From contig CAZWVB010000001.1 of NCBI GenBank assembly GCA_964637185.1, forward strand, positions 1-64,000: a stretch of DNA of 64,000 bases. The letters are read 5' to 3'. The notes beneath the pieces are model-generated. The model was not told where the DNA came from, made no database searches, and saw nothing but the letters and a program-made list of their open reading frames with translations. Below, piece by piece: positions 18,878-26,499 of the stretch. Position numbers and translations under genes: made by a program. Numbering within the stretch: position 1 is the stretch's first letter; every line of letters begins with the position of its first letter. This DNA is from CAZSVP01 sp964637185 (lineage in GTDB: Bacteria; Patescibacteriota; Saccharimonadia; CAILAD01; BJGX01).

Positions 18878-19062
18878 TTCGCACGGGTTGGGCCGCCGTC
18901 GGCGTTACCCAGGCGCGTCGCCCACGTGGCCTCGGCGTCCCAGAGGCGGCGTTTGGCGTTGACCCAACCATGTAGAAGGCGGATGGCTTCGATGAAGATG
19001 ACCGGGATGAGCACAGCCAGACCGGCCAGTAGGAGCCAGCCGATGAGTTGGAGCGGGTTCAT
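18874..19062 (-). CDS. 62-aa membrane protein of the transfer operon
   Basis: An N-terminal membrane helix (about 5-28, LIGWLLLAGLAVLIPVIFIEA) followed by a basic, Trp-containing cytoplasmic tail. It overlaps both neighbours by 4 bases. Confidence 0.62.
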   Translation of the reverse strand: MNPLQLIGWLLLAGLAVLIPVIFIEAIRLLHGWVNAKRRLWDAEATWATRLGNADGGPTRAK

Positions 19063-19307
19063 CCGTCGCCCGGGTGTCGCATACGGGAGACCCGCTCGGC
19101 TTCGCGCCATATGGCCTGCCGAGCCTCGAAGACCGTGCGAGCGATCGTTGTGGCAGCCCGCAGGGCATTTGTCCGGGCAAGGATCATCTCTGCGCGGCGT
19201 GCTCGATGGTTGCGCGTCTTCACGCCGACCAGGGTCATTGCCAGTATCAGTACCGCGCCAGTCAGCCCGGCCAACAGGAAGGGAAGCTGGAGCCAGTCGG
19301 CGTTCAC
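19059..19307 (-). CDS. 82-aa single-pass membrane protein
   Basis: One N-terminal membrane helix (about 8-29) and a long basic helical cytoplasmic tail (TRNHRARRAEMILARTNALR). It overlaps both neighbouring genes by 4 bases. Unknown family. Confidence 0.62.
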   Translation of the reverse strand: MNADWLQLPFLLAGLTGAVLILAMTLVGVKTRNHRARRAEMILARTNALRAATTIARTVFEARQAIWREAERVSRMRHPGDG

Positions 19308-19585
19308 AGCTCCATCCCGAGGCGCAGCACCACCGTCTGAATCGCGGCAGTGGCGGCGTCACCGATCGCGGCCAGACGCAGCTCGGCTTCAGGACTGAGC
19401 TTGGCGCACTCCGCCTGGGTCATCGTCAGCTGCGTGACGCCCTGCAACGCAACGGTGCCGACGAAGTTGATCGCCTGCACCTTGTGCGCGTTGACGAGAG
19501 CCTGCTGCTCGACTCGGGCCAGTTGCCTGTTCAGCTTGGTTGGCAGGCGTGTACCTTGCCCGAAGGGCGTGATCTCGGTGCTCAC
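19304..19585 (-). CDS. 93-aa helical protein of the transfer operon
   Basis: GTG start overlapping the upstream stop (GTGA). Predicted helical, rich in Ala/Leu/Gln, with a possible amphipathic hairpin (LNRQLARVEQQALVNAHKVQ and LRLAAIGDAATAAIQTVV). Unknown function. Confidence 0.6.
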   Translation of the reverse strand: MSTEITPFGQGTRLPTKLNRQLARVEQQALVNAHKVQAINFVGTVALQGVTQLTMTQAECAKLSPEAELRLAAIGDAATAAIQTVVLRLGMEL

Positions 19586-19722
19586 CGGTAGCGCACCTTG
19601 CCGCCGCACGGGCAGGCCTTGACCCGGCGGCAGCCGGCGATCTTGAGGCCGCAGTCCGGATCGGTGCAACGACCTCGGGCCTGCCAAGCCAGTCGCTCTC
19701 GCTTGGTCGGGATGCTGTTCAT
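19582..19722 (-). CDS. 46-aa cysteine-rich zinc-ribbon-like protein
   Basis: First gene of the transfer operon: ATG at 19722 with AAGGAGG upstream. Five cysteines (CTDPDC, C, CPC) in a basic context suggest a small zinc ribbon, perhaps nucleic-acid binding. It overlaps the next gene by 4 bases. Confidence 0.6.
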   Translation of the reverse strand: MNSIPTKRERLAWQARGRCTDPDCGLKIAGCRRVKACPCGGKVRYR

Positions 19723-19839
19723 GAGAACCTCCTTGGTTGGGATGGAGCGCTCACCGGGGTCGGCGGGCGTGGAGGCAAGGAGATCAAGACGGGGCGGCCG
19801 TTGTAAGGCATCTACGATCATTCGCTTACGACCGGTGTT

Positions 19840-20874
19840 ATGACCCGCCCTGAGGAAGTGTGGATGGCAGCTGACCAGCTCGAAGATGCTCTGCAGAAGC
19901 TCGTCGCCAGTGGCCTCAGCAGCATGAGCTTCGGTCGCAGCGAGTTGGTCCAGGTGCTCATTGCCCGCCAACCGGAGCGACCAACTCAGGACTGGTTTCC
20001 GCTCGTCTACCGAGTCGTCGCCGGTGCTGGCATCGACGCTGAGCCATCCGCCATGCCGAGCGATCCGCGATTCACCGCGGCTCGCGTCCTTTACGGCGTG
20101 GCTCCCGGCATGGCCGGCGCAACTGCCAAGACCCGCCGGGATGAAGCCAGCCGGTATCTGCGAGACCGTCGCCCCAAGGACCCGTACAAGCCCGCAGACG
20201 CTCCGCTCGAAGGCAAGCAGCAAACCCGCAAATTGCACGAGCTGATCGGAACCATTGCGGCCGACCTCGCCCGCGTGCTCGACGAGCCTCTGCCGACCCT
20301 CGCGCCTACAAGCTCGGTCGTCTACGAAGTGATCGCAGTGGACTACACGCTGCGCTGCGGCCCGGATGGTCGGGCGGGCGAGAAGATCGAGGATTGGAGC
20401 TTCGTAGCTCGACGCCCGATGACCCACTTCCCGAAGACCTGGGCCCTCGGCCCGCAGCAACCAGACCAGATGGAGATGTACTGCATCGGTGGCCAGTTGG
20501 CCAAGACCTACGACCAGAAGACCGGCGTGCTGGTCACCGAGATCATCTTCGGCAAGGCCTTGCAACCCGGCGAGGCGCGCACCGTCCGACTGGTGACCCG
20601 CTTCCCGTCAGGCGATGTCGATCGTCATCTGACCGCCCGCTCCACCCGGCCAGCTGGTCTGCTGCGCATCCGATTGCAGCTACCAGCGAACCGACCGGCT
20701 CGCTACGCCCCAATCGCCCAGGCGGCCGACTACGAAGATCACCAGTTTGGCAGCCTCCCGCACACGTTCGAGATCGATCCGCGTGGCTACGCCGAAGTCG
20801 AGTTCACTGACATGTTGGCGGACTTCAACTACGGCATTGCCTGGCGAGTGGATCGCCAGCAGGAAGTCTCCTGA
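19840..20874 (+). CDS. Hypothetical protein, divergent from the transfer operon
   Basis: 344 aa, not recognised. The N-terminal half is helical with possible DNA-binding character (MSFGRSELVQVL, TAARVLYGVAPG); the C-terminal half (about 155-340) looks beta-rich. No signal or membrane segment. It is the only plus-strand gene between the mobility and secretion modules and converges on the propeller-protein gene. Confidence 0.6.
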   Translation: MTRPEEVWMAADQLEDALQKLVASGLSSMSFGRSELVQVLIARQPERPTQDWFPLVYRVVAGAGIDAEPSAMPSDPRFTAARVLYGVAPGMAGATAKTRRDEASRYLRDRRPKDPYKPADAPLEGKQQTRKLHELIGTIAADLARVLDEPLPTLAPTSSVVYEVIAVDYTLRCGPDGRAGEKIEDWSFVARRPMTHFPKTWALGPQQPDQMEMYCIGGQLAKTYDQKTGVLVTEIIFGKALQPGEARTVRLVTRFPSGDVDRHLTARSTRPAGLLRIRLQLPANRPARYAPIAQAADYEDHQFGSLPHTFEIDPRGYAEVEFTDMLADFNYGIAWRVDRQQEVS

Positions 20875-20893
20875 CGGTCCACGGATGATGCGA

Positions 20894-22834
20894 TCAGGTA
20901 CAGGTCGGCAGGTTCGGTGCCGGACCGGGCTTGGGGGTGTTGAGGAACAGATCGGAGACGTAGTAGCCGCTGTCGAGCTTGGCCCAGACGTTGCTATTGC
21001 CGTTGTCGGGGTCGTTGATCTGCTCGCCGGTGATCTGGCAGACGACGGTGACGGTGTCGCCGTCGATGTGGTAGCCGTGATCGGGCGAGTTGTGGTTCGG
21101 CTCGCCGCGTCGGTACACCTTGCAGGTACCACCGCAGCCGGGTGAGATGACGCGGTACTGCGCCGGGGCCTGCGAAACGCCAGGAGCGGCGATCGTGACG
21201 ACGGTTGTGCCTGACGACCCGGACGAGCCACTTGGTGGAAACACCAACTGCGGATCGGATGAGAACGACGGGTTGGTGATGCCAACCGGTGCCTTATCAG
21301 CGATGAAGCTGGTGGCCCGGCTGTTGCCGCCGCAGCTGACGTAGATCTTCTTGTCGATCCAGCGGCCGTAGCTGTAGATGTCGGACGCGTAGTCGGCGAT
21401 GACCTGCGCTCCGGTTTGGTCATCGAAGACGATGGTCTTTCCTCGGGCGGAGCCGACGGCATAGCCGTTGTTGGCCTGCTTGAGGCTGAGGTTGACCTCG
21501 CTCATCCTGCCTCGGTCGATACCCCAGAGCTGGTTGCCGGCCCGACCGTCGTAGGCCAGCAGGCCGGCCGAGTTGGAGGAACCGTCTTGGAAGATGACGA
21601 CGCCGTTGGTGTAGTCGATGACCAGATCACCGCTGATGCGCGGGTACCGCCAGGCGACCGAGCCGTCGCGGCGGACTCCGATGAGCTGGTTTCCGGCTAC
21701 ACCGACGAAGTTGTCGTGATCGAGTTGGTACATCGACCAGCTGCTGAAGTCCGAGGCGTCGACCGCCACGCCGGTCGATGCGCCGCTTGCAGCGTCGAGC
21801 ATGATGATGTTGCCGTCACGGCCCTCCACGAACACAACGTCGGCACCGGCACTGGCGGCGTCCGGCTTCTGGTACGAAGTGAGCGTGTAGCGCCAGGCCT
21901 CTTGGCCGTCGGACAGGTTGACTCCGATGACGTCGGTCTTGTTGTCGCTGCCAACGCGCTGTTCCAGTAGGCCGACCACGACCGGCCCGGTCACGCCGAA
22001 GGGTACGAAGCGTGGTTGGGTGTCCGATGAGCCGGGCGGCAGTTTGGCGGCTCCGAAGGTCGAGTCCGCCTGCCAGCGCTGCGATCCGCTGGTCGCGTCG
22101 TAGGCCGTCAGGTAGTAGGCGACCGTGTCGAGGTTGATGCCGGTGCCGGCCTCGCGGTTGACTGAGCTGATCACGATGACCGGCTTGCCGTCGGCATCGA
22201 CACCGGCGACGGACTTGGCGTCCTCGCCGTAGCGGTTGCTGCTGCTACCGAAGGCCGACTGGGACAGCGAAGCCGAACTGCCGCCGGTCTCACCGTTGTA
22301 GGACGTGGCCTGGTTGTTGCCGATCACGACGAGGTACTTGCCTGCCGTGTAGCAGGTGCCCGAAACGCTCTGGTCGAGCACGAGCGCACCGTTGCCGGTC
22401 GGCTTGGCTGGGGCGGTCGTATCCGATGAACCGCGAGCCGTTGTTGTTGTCGATGACGAGAAGCCTCCACCGCTGCTTCGGTACGCCGTGGTGGTTGTCG
22501 AGCTGTAGTAGCTATTCGAGCCGGACGACAGGCTGGTGGACGACTTCGGACCAAGCGCCGCGGCCGCGGCGATCCCCACGACGACCAGCAACACGCCGAT
22601 GCCGATGAAGCTGGCTCCCTTTTGGTTCTGCGAGAGCTGCTTGAAGCGATCAACGGCCGAGGGGCCGGCCGACTTCGTTTCCGGTGGTGGCGGTAGCGGC
22701 GATTCGCCACCCGGAGGAGGTGGCAATGGCAGCTGGGACTCGGGTGGCGGTGGTGACTGCGGTGGTTGCCCTCCACCGCTCAAACCGCCAGCAGCGCTGC
22801 CAGATTCGGGCTGGTTGTCGCTCGTCTCGTCCAT
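20894..22834 (-). CDS. Membrane-anchored PQQ-like beta-propeller protein with SH3 domain
   Basis: 646 aa. The N-terminus is Pro/Gly-rich and cytoplasmic (about 1-65), then a membrane helix (about 75-95, GASFIGIGVLLVVVGIAAAA), a Ser/Thr linker, a long extracytoplasmic WD40/PQQ-type propeller (repeats with GSQRWQAD, GQEAWRYT, GSVAWRYP, GNQLWGID), and a C-terminal bacterial SH3-like domain (VTVVCQITGEQI ... LDSGYYVSDLF) of the kind that binds cell wall. It is the last gene of the operon descending from the toxin-2 region. It could be a cell-wall scaffold of the secretion system. Its anchor and linker resemble those of the SPOR protein at 37731-38324. Confidence 0.75.
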   Translation of the reverse strand: MDETSDNQPESGSAAGGLSGGGQPPQSPPPPESQLPLPPPPGGESPLPPPPETKSAGPSAVDRFKQLSQNQKGASFIGIGVLLVVVGIAAAAALGPKSSTSLSSGSNSYYSSTTTTAYRSSGGGFSSSTTTTARGSSDTTAPAKPTGNGALVLDQSVSGTCYTAGKYLVVIGNNQATSYNGETGGSSASLSQSAFGSSSNRYGEDAKSVAGVDADGKPVIVISSVNREAGTGINLDTVAYYLTAYDATSGSQRWQADSTFGAAKLPPGSSDTQPRFVPFGVTGPVVVGLLEQRVGSDNKTDVIGVNLSDGQEAWRYTLTSYQKPDAASAGADVVFVEGRDGNIIMLDAASGASTGVAVDASDFSSWSMYQLDHDNFVGVAGNQLIGVRRDGSVAWRYPRISGDLVIDYTNGVVIFQDGSSNSAGLLAYDGRAGNQLWGIDRGRMSEVNLSLKQANNGYAVGSARGKTIVFDDQTGAQVIADYASDIYSYGRWIDKKIYVSCGGNSRATSFIADKAPVGITNPSFSSDPQLVFPPSGSSGSSGTTVVTIAAPGVSQAPAQYRVISPGCGGTCKVYRRGEPNHNSPDHGYHIDGDTVTVVCQITGEQINDPDNGNSNVWAKLDSGYYVSDLFLNTPKPGPAPNLPTCT

Positions 22835-22844
22835 GGATCGCCTC

Positions 22845-24041
22845 CTATGCCCGAACCTGTAGAGGTCGCGTCTCGCGGTCCATTAGCTTCCAGCCGGGAT
22901 AACGGGCGGTCATGTAGATGATGCCGTAGATGATGAAGCCGAGGCCGACAGTCACCAAGAGCCCGGCGATCGGGTGCTGACCCCAAGCCGCGCCGGTGTA
23001 GACGACGATCATGGCTGGGAAGCAACAGAACACCAGCGCGGCGATGAAGGCCCAGAACCGACCACCGACCGTACCCGATACCGAACCGGCCAACCCCTTG
23101 CGACCGGTCTGCCTCAGCCAGATCGGCAAGCGCCACTTGACGGTGACGGCGTCGGTGGCGTTCTTGAGGTTGTGAGCGATCATCTGCCGGAACTCGTCGT
23201 CGTCGAAGCGCAGCTGCTGAGCACGGGTCAACATCTCGACACCACGCTCGGCCTGCTGCTGGGTGGTGATCACCCGATCACCGGTGTTGAGCAAGGTGTA
23301 GGACATCACGCAGGTGTCGTTGAGCGCGTGGGCCAGGTAGTACTGGAACACGTCTGCGTCGGGGAAGTCGCGCACGACCTGCTCCATGATCGGCAACGCC
23401 AAATCCGGGCGCTCCGTCTGCAAGTGCACGCTGGCGACCGATGATCGGTAGACGGGGTTGGCCGGCGCCAGCCCGGAGGCACGCTCGTAGCACGACAACG
23501 CCAGCGACCAGTTGCTGGCTTGTTCGTAGATGCCGCCGAGATCGAAGTGGTACTCCGGCTCATTCGGCTTGATCCGAAGCGCCTCGGAGTACTCGAAGAT
23601 CGCATCCTGCGTGTTGCCCAGCAGCATGCTCGTTTGACCACGGATCGCCCAGGCCTCGTGATTGGAGCCATCTTGGGTGGTCGCCTCACGCGCGGCATAG
23701 GACGCCGACTGCAGATCACCCTTGGTGAGGAACTCCTTGGCCCGGTCGAGCCAGTTGGCAGCGCCGCCCATGGAGCGCTCGCCACCATCCGCGCTCGGGC
23801 CCGCCCAACTGGCCAACTGCTGGTCGTAGGACGCTCTGGCTTCGGCGTTCAGCAGCACCTTGTTGGCTTCATCTAGCTTGCGCATCTGCTCCTCAGCTAG
23901 ATGGCGCTTGGACTGGTCCCCCGACGCTTGGCGCTTCTGCCAGGTGCGACGCTGGTTCTTCAAGGCCTGCTTGATCTCGTCCTCAGACGCGGTTCGAGAG
24001 ACCTCAAGCAGCTGATAGAAGTCTATGAAGTTGTCGGACAT
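22845..24041 (-). CDS. J-like/TPR membrane protein lacking HPD (copy 2)
   Basis: 398 aa. The N-terminal about 75 residues align with a J domain (DFYQLLEVSRTASEDEIKQA ... LDEANKVLLNAEARASYDQ), but the HPD loop is replaced by WQKRQASG, so canonical stimulation of Hsp70 is unlikely. TPR repeats follow (about 95-230: NHEAWAIRGQTS, EYHFDLGGIYE), then two membrane helices (about 320-380) and a conserved tail PGWKLMDRE ... QVR. It is a paralogue of the 29958-31175 protein. It is encoded between the toxin-2 immunity gene and the propeller gene, so probably part of the secretion machine. Confidence 0.8.
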   Translation of the reverse strand: MSDNFIDFYQLLEVSRTASEDEIKQALKNQRRTWQKRQASGDQSKRHLAEEQMRKLDEANKVLLNAEARASYDQQLASWAGPSADGGERSMGGAANWLDRAKEFLTKGDLQSASYAAREATTQDGSNHEAWAIRGQTSMLLGNTQDAIFEYSEALRIKPNEPEYHFDLGGIYEQASNWSLALSCYERASGLAPANPVYRSSVASVHLQTERPDLALPIMEQVVRDFPDADVFQYYLAHALNDTCVMSYTLLNTGDRVITTQQQAERGVEMLTRAQQLRFDDDEFRQMIAHNLKNATDAVTVKWRLPIWLRQTGRKGLAGSVSGTVGGRFWAFIAALVFCCFPAMIVVYTGAAWGQHPIAGLLVTVGLGFIIYGIIYMTARYPGWKLMDRETRPLQVRA

Positions 24042-24093
24042 TGAGTGGCCTCAGGTGTGATCTGGGTCTGTGAACGTGGCGTACTCTGGCTGA

Positions 24094-24477
24094 TTACGCA
24101 CCAAATAGCGTGCGTTCAACCTCCCGCACTATCTCGTCAGAGACACTCGATGGAGGAGTCTGGACCTTCAAGATGTGCGCAACAAAGTCGGAATCAACTC
24201 CCATGTTGTACTTGTCAACGTAGTAACCGAGATCGTTAGGCCAAGCCCATTGACCATCGGTCAATATCTCGTGAGGACCGATCTCTGGTCGACCCTCGTC
24301 GAGAACGTCGTAGTTGATGGTGCCTAGTGAACGAACCGCCGTTGGTGCTTCGGATAGATAGCGAACTACGGTCGCCTTGTCGTTCTGATCAATCCGTAGA
24401 GTTCCCGACATCTCCGCGATATCTGGACCGTCCGGTAGGGCATGATCTGTACCTTTCATAAAGCCTGTTGTCTTCAT
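24094..24477 (-). CDS. Candidate immunity protein for toxin 2
   Basis: 127 aa from the ATG at 24477, with GTGGAG upstream. Not recognised as a named immunity family. Small, acidic, soluble, and immediately downstream of a toxin gene, which is the standard place of the cognate immunity gene in polymorphic toxin loci. Its codon use looks less GC-rich than the surrounding operon, as is common for toxin-immunity cassettes. Confidence 0.55.
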   Translation of the reverse strand: MKTTGFMKGTDHALPDGPDIAEMSGTLRIDQNDKATVVRYLSEAPTAVRSLGTINYDVLDEGRPEIGPHEILTDGQWAWPNDLGYYVDKYNMGVDSDFVAHILKVQTPPSSVSDEIVREVERTLFGA

Positions 24478-24493
24478 ATGTGTCTCCACTTAC

Positions 24494-25213
24494 TTACCTA
24501 GGTACAAATATGCGCCATTGGCCACTATTATTCAAGCCGACCACCAAACGACCATCAGAAAGCGGGTAAACAGTATCCGTGGCAGCCAAGACGGGTCGAC
24601 CGATTTCATTGGCCAATTGCTGAGCCGCACCGTCGTCGATCTGCCCGGCCTTGCACGAGACAAGTCGAATAGGAAGCGAACTCAAGTCCGGACTGGACTG
24701 AAGAGATCGTGCAAGAGTGGCTGGCTGGACAGGAGTCTTATCGCTGAGTCCGAAGTGAAAGGGATTTCCATGAATGACCACATCCTGATAGCCCGCTACA
24801 CCACCATTCCTATTGGCGTATTGTCCTGCGATATCGCTATCTGCGAGGAAGTTGAGACCGCCCCCCGCTGTACGAGAGTTGATCGTTGGGCCAGATCCGC
24901 CACTCCCGCCACTCGCATCGAGTGGACCCGCACCACTCCCTCCACCTCCACCGGCGATCCGTCCGACGAACTGCTTGGCGGCTTGCTGCGCGAGCTGGAG
25001 GGCCTGCGCGGCCTGTTCGCAGCGGTGGGCAGCCGTGTCGAGCTGTTGGGTTACTTGCTTGGGGCGAGGGTCGGCTGAGCCGGCTAGCACGGCGTTGGCC
25101 TGGTTTGCGGTCTGGCGGTTGCGTACGGCTTGGGCGGTGAGCTGCTGCACGACCGTCCCGATCTCTCCGGCGACGGCATCAACGTTGGCAGCGATGTCTT
25201 GGAGCTCGGACAT
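24494..25213 (-). CDS. Polymorphic toxin 2 with WXG100-like delivery module
   Basis: 239 aa. Residues 1-86 form a helical hairpin (MSELQDIAANVDAVAGEIGT ...) nearly identical to that of toxin 1 (33959-34714). A Gly/Ser linker (87-110) leads to the C-terminal domain (about 110-239). The end RLVSCKAG ... AQQLANEIGRPVLAATD ... WRIFVPR matches a pattern I associate with C-terminal domains of actinobacterial polymorphic toxins, with a Ser-Cys pair that may be catalytic; the activity is not identified. The ATG at 25213 follows the upstream WXG-like gene closely, and the candidate immunity gene lies downstream. Confidence 0.72.
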   Translation of the reverse strand: MSELQDIAANVDAVAGEIGTVVQQLTAQAVRNRQTANQANAVLAGSADPRPKQVTQQLDTAAHRCEQAAQALQLAQQAAKQFVGRIAGGGGGSGAGPLDASGGSGGSGPTINSRTAGGGLNFLADSDIAGQYANRNGGVAGYQDVVIHGNPFHFGLSDKTPVQPATLARSLQSSPDLSSLPIRLVSCKAGQIDDGAAQQLANEIGRPVLAATDTVYPLSDGRLVVGLNNSGQWRIFVPR

Positions 25214-25275
25214 CGCCTCGCTCAGCCTCCGCCGCAGTTGCGGCTGACGAAGAGCTTGCCGGCGGATTCGGCGGC
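24956..25275 (-). repeat. 320-bp direct repeat, copy A (toxin delivery module)
   Basis: Aligns without gaps, and with high identity by eye, to 34457-34776. It covers the tail of the upstream WXG-like gene, the intergenic region and the first about 84 codons of the toxin gene. Confidence 0.85.
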
Positions 25276-25494
25276 ATGAAGTTCCTGGGCGGCCTGCTCG
25301 CACTGCTCGGCAGCGTTCTGGAGAGCTTGGACCGTCTGGCGAGCTTGCGCGCTGGAGCTGCCTTTCACGGTTTGAGCGGCACGGGCTGCTGCTTGGCGCA
25401 GGTTCCGGGCTTGGGAGTGGAGCTGTTGGGCCATCGAGACGATGTCGCCAGCAATCGAGGTGACCTCGGTACAGATGCTCTGCAGCTCGGACAT
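25222..25494 (-). CDS. WXG100-like small helical protein
   Basis: 90 aa. Helical hairpin with Gln/Ala-rich helices (VSMAQQLHSQARNLRQAAAR ... ALQNAAEQCEQAAQELHAAE), no WXG tripeptide, ending in LFVSRNCGGG. Size and fold fit Esx/WXG100-type secretion substrates or partners of the adjacent toxin. Its last 17 codons are repeated at the end of the chimeric gene at 34723-34923. Confidence 0.65.
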   Translation of the reverse strand: MSELQSICTEVTSIAGDIVSMAQQLHSQARNLRQAAARAAQTVKGSSSAQARQTVQALQNAAEQCEQAAQELHAAESAGKLFVSRNCGGG

Positions 25495-25521
25495 GGTGGC
25501 TCAGGATCACCGGTCGAAGGA

Positions 25522-25782
25522 TCAGAGGGACGAGGCGTAGCTCTGAGCGGAGCTGGCAGCCTGCTGGAGGGCTTGCACGGCAGCTTCGACCTGCTTCTCG
25601 GCGTTCTTGAGGGTGGCGATGATCTCCTTGTCGACGTTCTGGGCGCTGCCACCAATCGCGGCGTTGACTTGGTTGACCGCGTTGGAGAACTTGGACTTGA
25701 AGGAGGACAGCCCACCCGCTGTCGACTTGGCGTCGTTGCTGATGCTGTTGAGCTGAGACTTGAGCTGTTGCAGTTGCGACAT
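25522..25782 (-). CDS. WXG100-like small helical protein
   Basis: 86 aa. Two long helices (MSQLQQLKSQLNSISNDAKS ... EKQVEAAVQALQQAASSAQS) separated by a Gly-containing turn (AAIGGSAQN) in the place of WXG. Typical Esx size and architecture. It lies directly downstream of the ATPase and coiled-coil membrane genes, as Esx genes do in type VII loci. Confidence 0.68.
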   Translation of the reverse strand: MSQLQQLKSQLNSISNDAKSTAGGLSSFKSKFSNAVNQVNAAIGGSAQNVDKEIIATLKNAEKQVEAAVQALQQAASSAQSYASSL

Positions 25783-25809
25783 GGCGTGTGCTCCGTTGTG
25801 TAGGTGGGC

Positions 25810-26499
25810 TTAGGTGGGTTGTTGGTCGGGTGGCGACGGCATCGGGCCTTTGGGGTTGAGAGCGACCTTGAGTCCAACAAGGACGGCAATGCCACCCACC
25901 ACACCTACCCCGATCAGCGCTGGCTGCCCGATCACCAGGCCAACGATGGCCACCAGGACGACGAGGGCTGCGCCGGCGATGCCGGAGGTCTTGGTGGCTT
26001 GCTGGCGTTTGAGCTGCCACGCTTGGGCTGCGGCCGAGGCGGCTTCTCGCTCGCGGCGTTGGCGTTCGGCTTCCTCGAGTTGGCGCTGGCGTTCCCGTTC
26101 TCGAGCGGCTTCTTCTTCGGCCAGGCGGCGTTCGTTTGCGGCGTGACGGTGGGCCTTGAGTTTGCGGCTGAGGCGGCGGATGTCACCGCTGGTGTCCTTG
26201 ATGTCGCGGGCCAGGTCGTCGGCGCCCTTGCTGGGCTTGGTCGAGGTGGGCTTGATGCTGGCTGGGACAAGTTGTCCGAGGGCAACATCGCGCAGGGCCG
26301 TCCGGGCATCGTTGAGAGAGGTCTCGACGAGCTGGCGGTGGGCGGTGACCTCCTCGCGTCGTCGGCCGGCGTCGGCTTCGGCTTTGAGCCTGGCTTGTTG
26401 CTCGTCAGCGCGCAGGCGGGCCTGCTCGGCGGCGTACCAGCCAGGCAAGCCGTCGAGCGCAGCAACGGCTTCGAGGTAGTCGGTCAGCTCGCTGCTCAC
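25810..26499 (-). CDS. Coiled-coil protein with two C-terminal membrane helices
   Basis: 229 aa. A long charged coiled coil (about 20-165, RLAEEEAARERERQRQLEEA) is followed by two hydrophobic segments (about 172-190 and 194-212) and a short Pro-rich tail. Unknown family. It overlaps the ATPase gene by 4 bases and precedes the Esx-like genes, so it is a candidate membrane component of the secretion channel. Confidence 0.68.
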   Translation of the reverse strand: MSSELTDYLEAVAALDGLPGWYAAEQARLRADEQQARLKAEADAGRRREEVTAHRQLVETSLNDARTALRDVALGQLVPASIKPTSTKPSKGADDLARDIKDTSGDIRRLSRKLKAHRHAANERRLAEEEAARERERQRQLEEAERQRREREAASAAAQAWQLKRQQATKTSGIAGAALVVLVAIVGLVIGQPALIGVGVVGGIAVLVGLKVALNPKGPMPSPPDQQPT

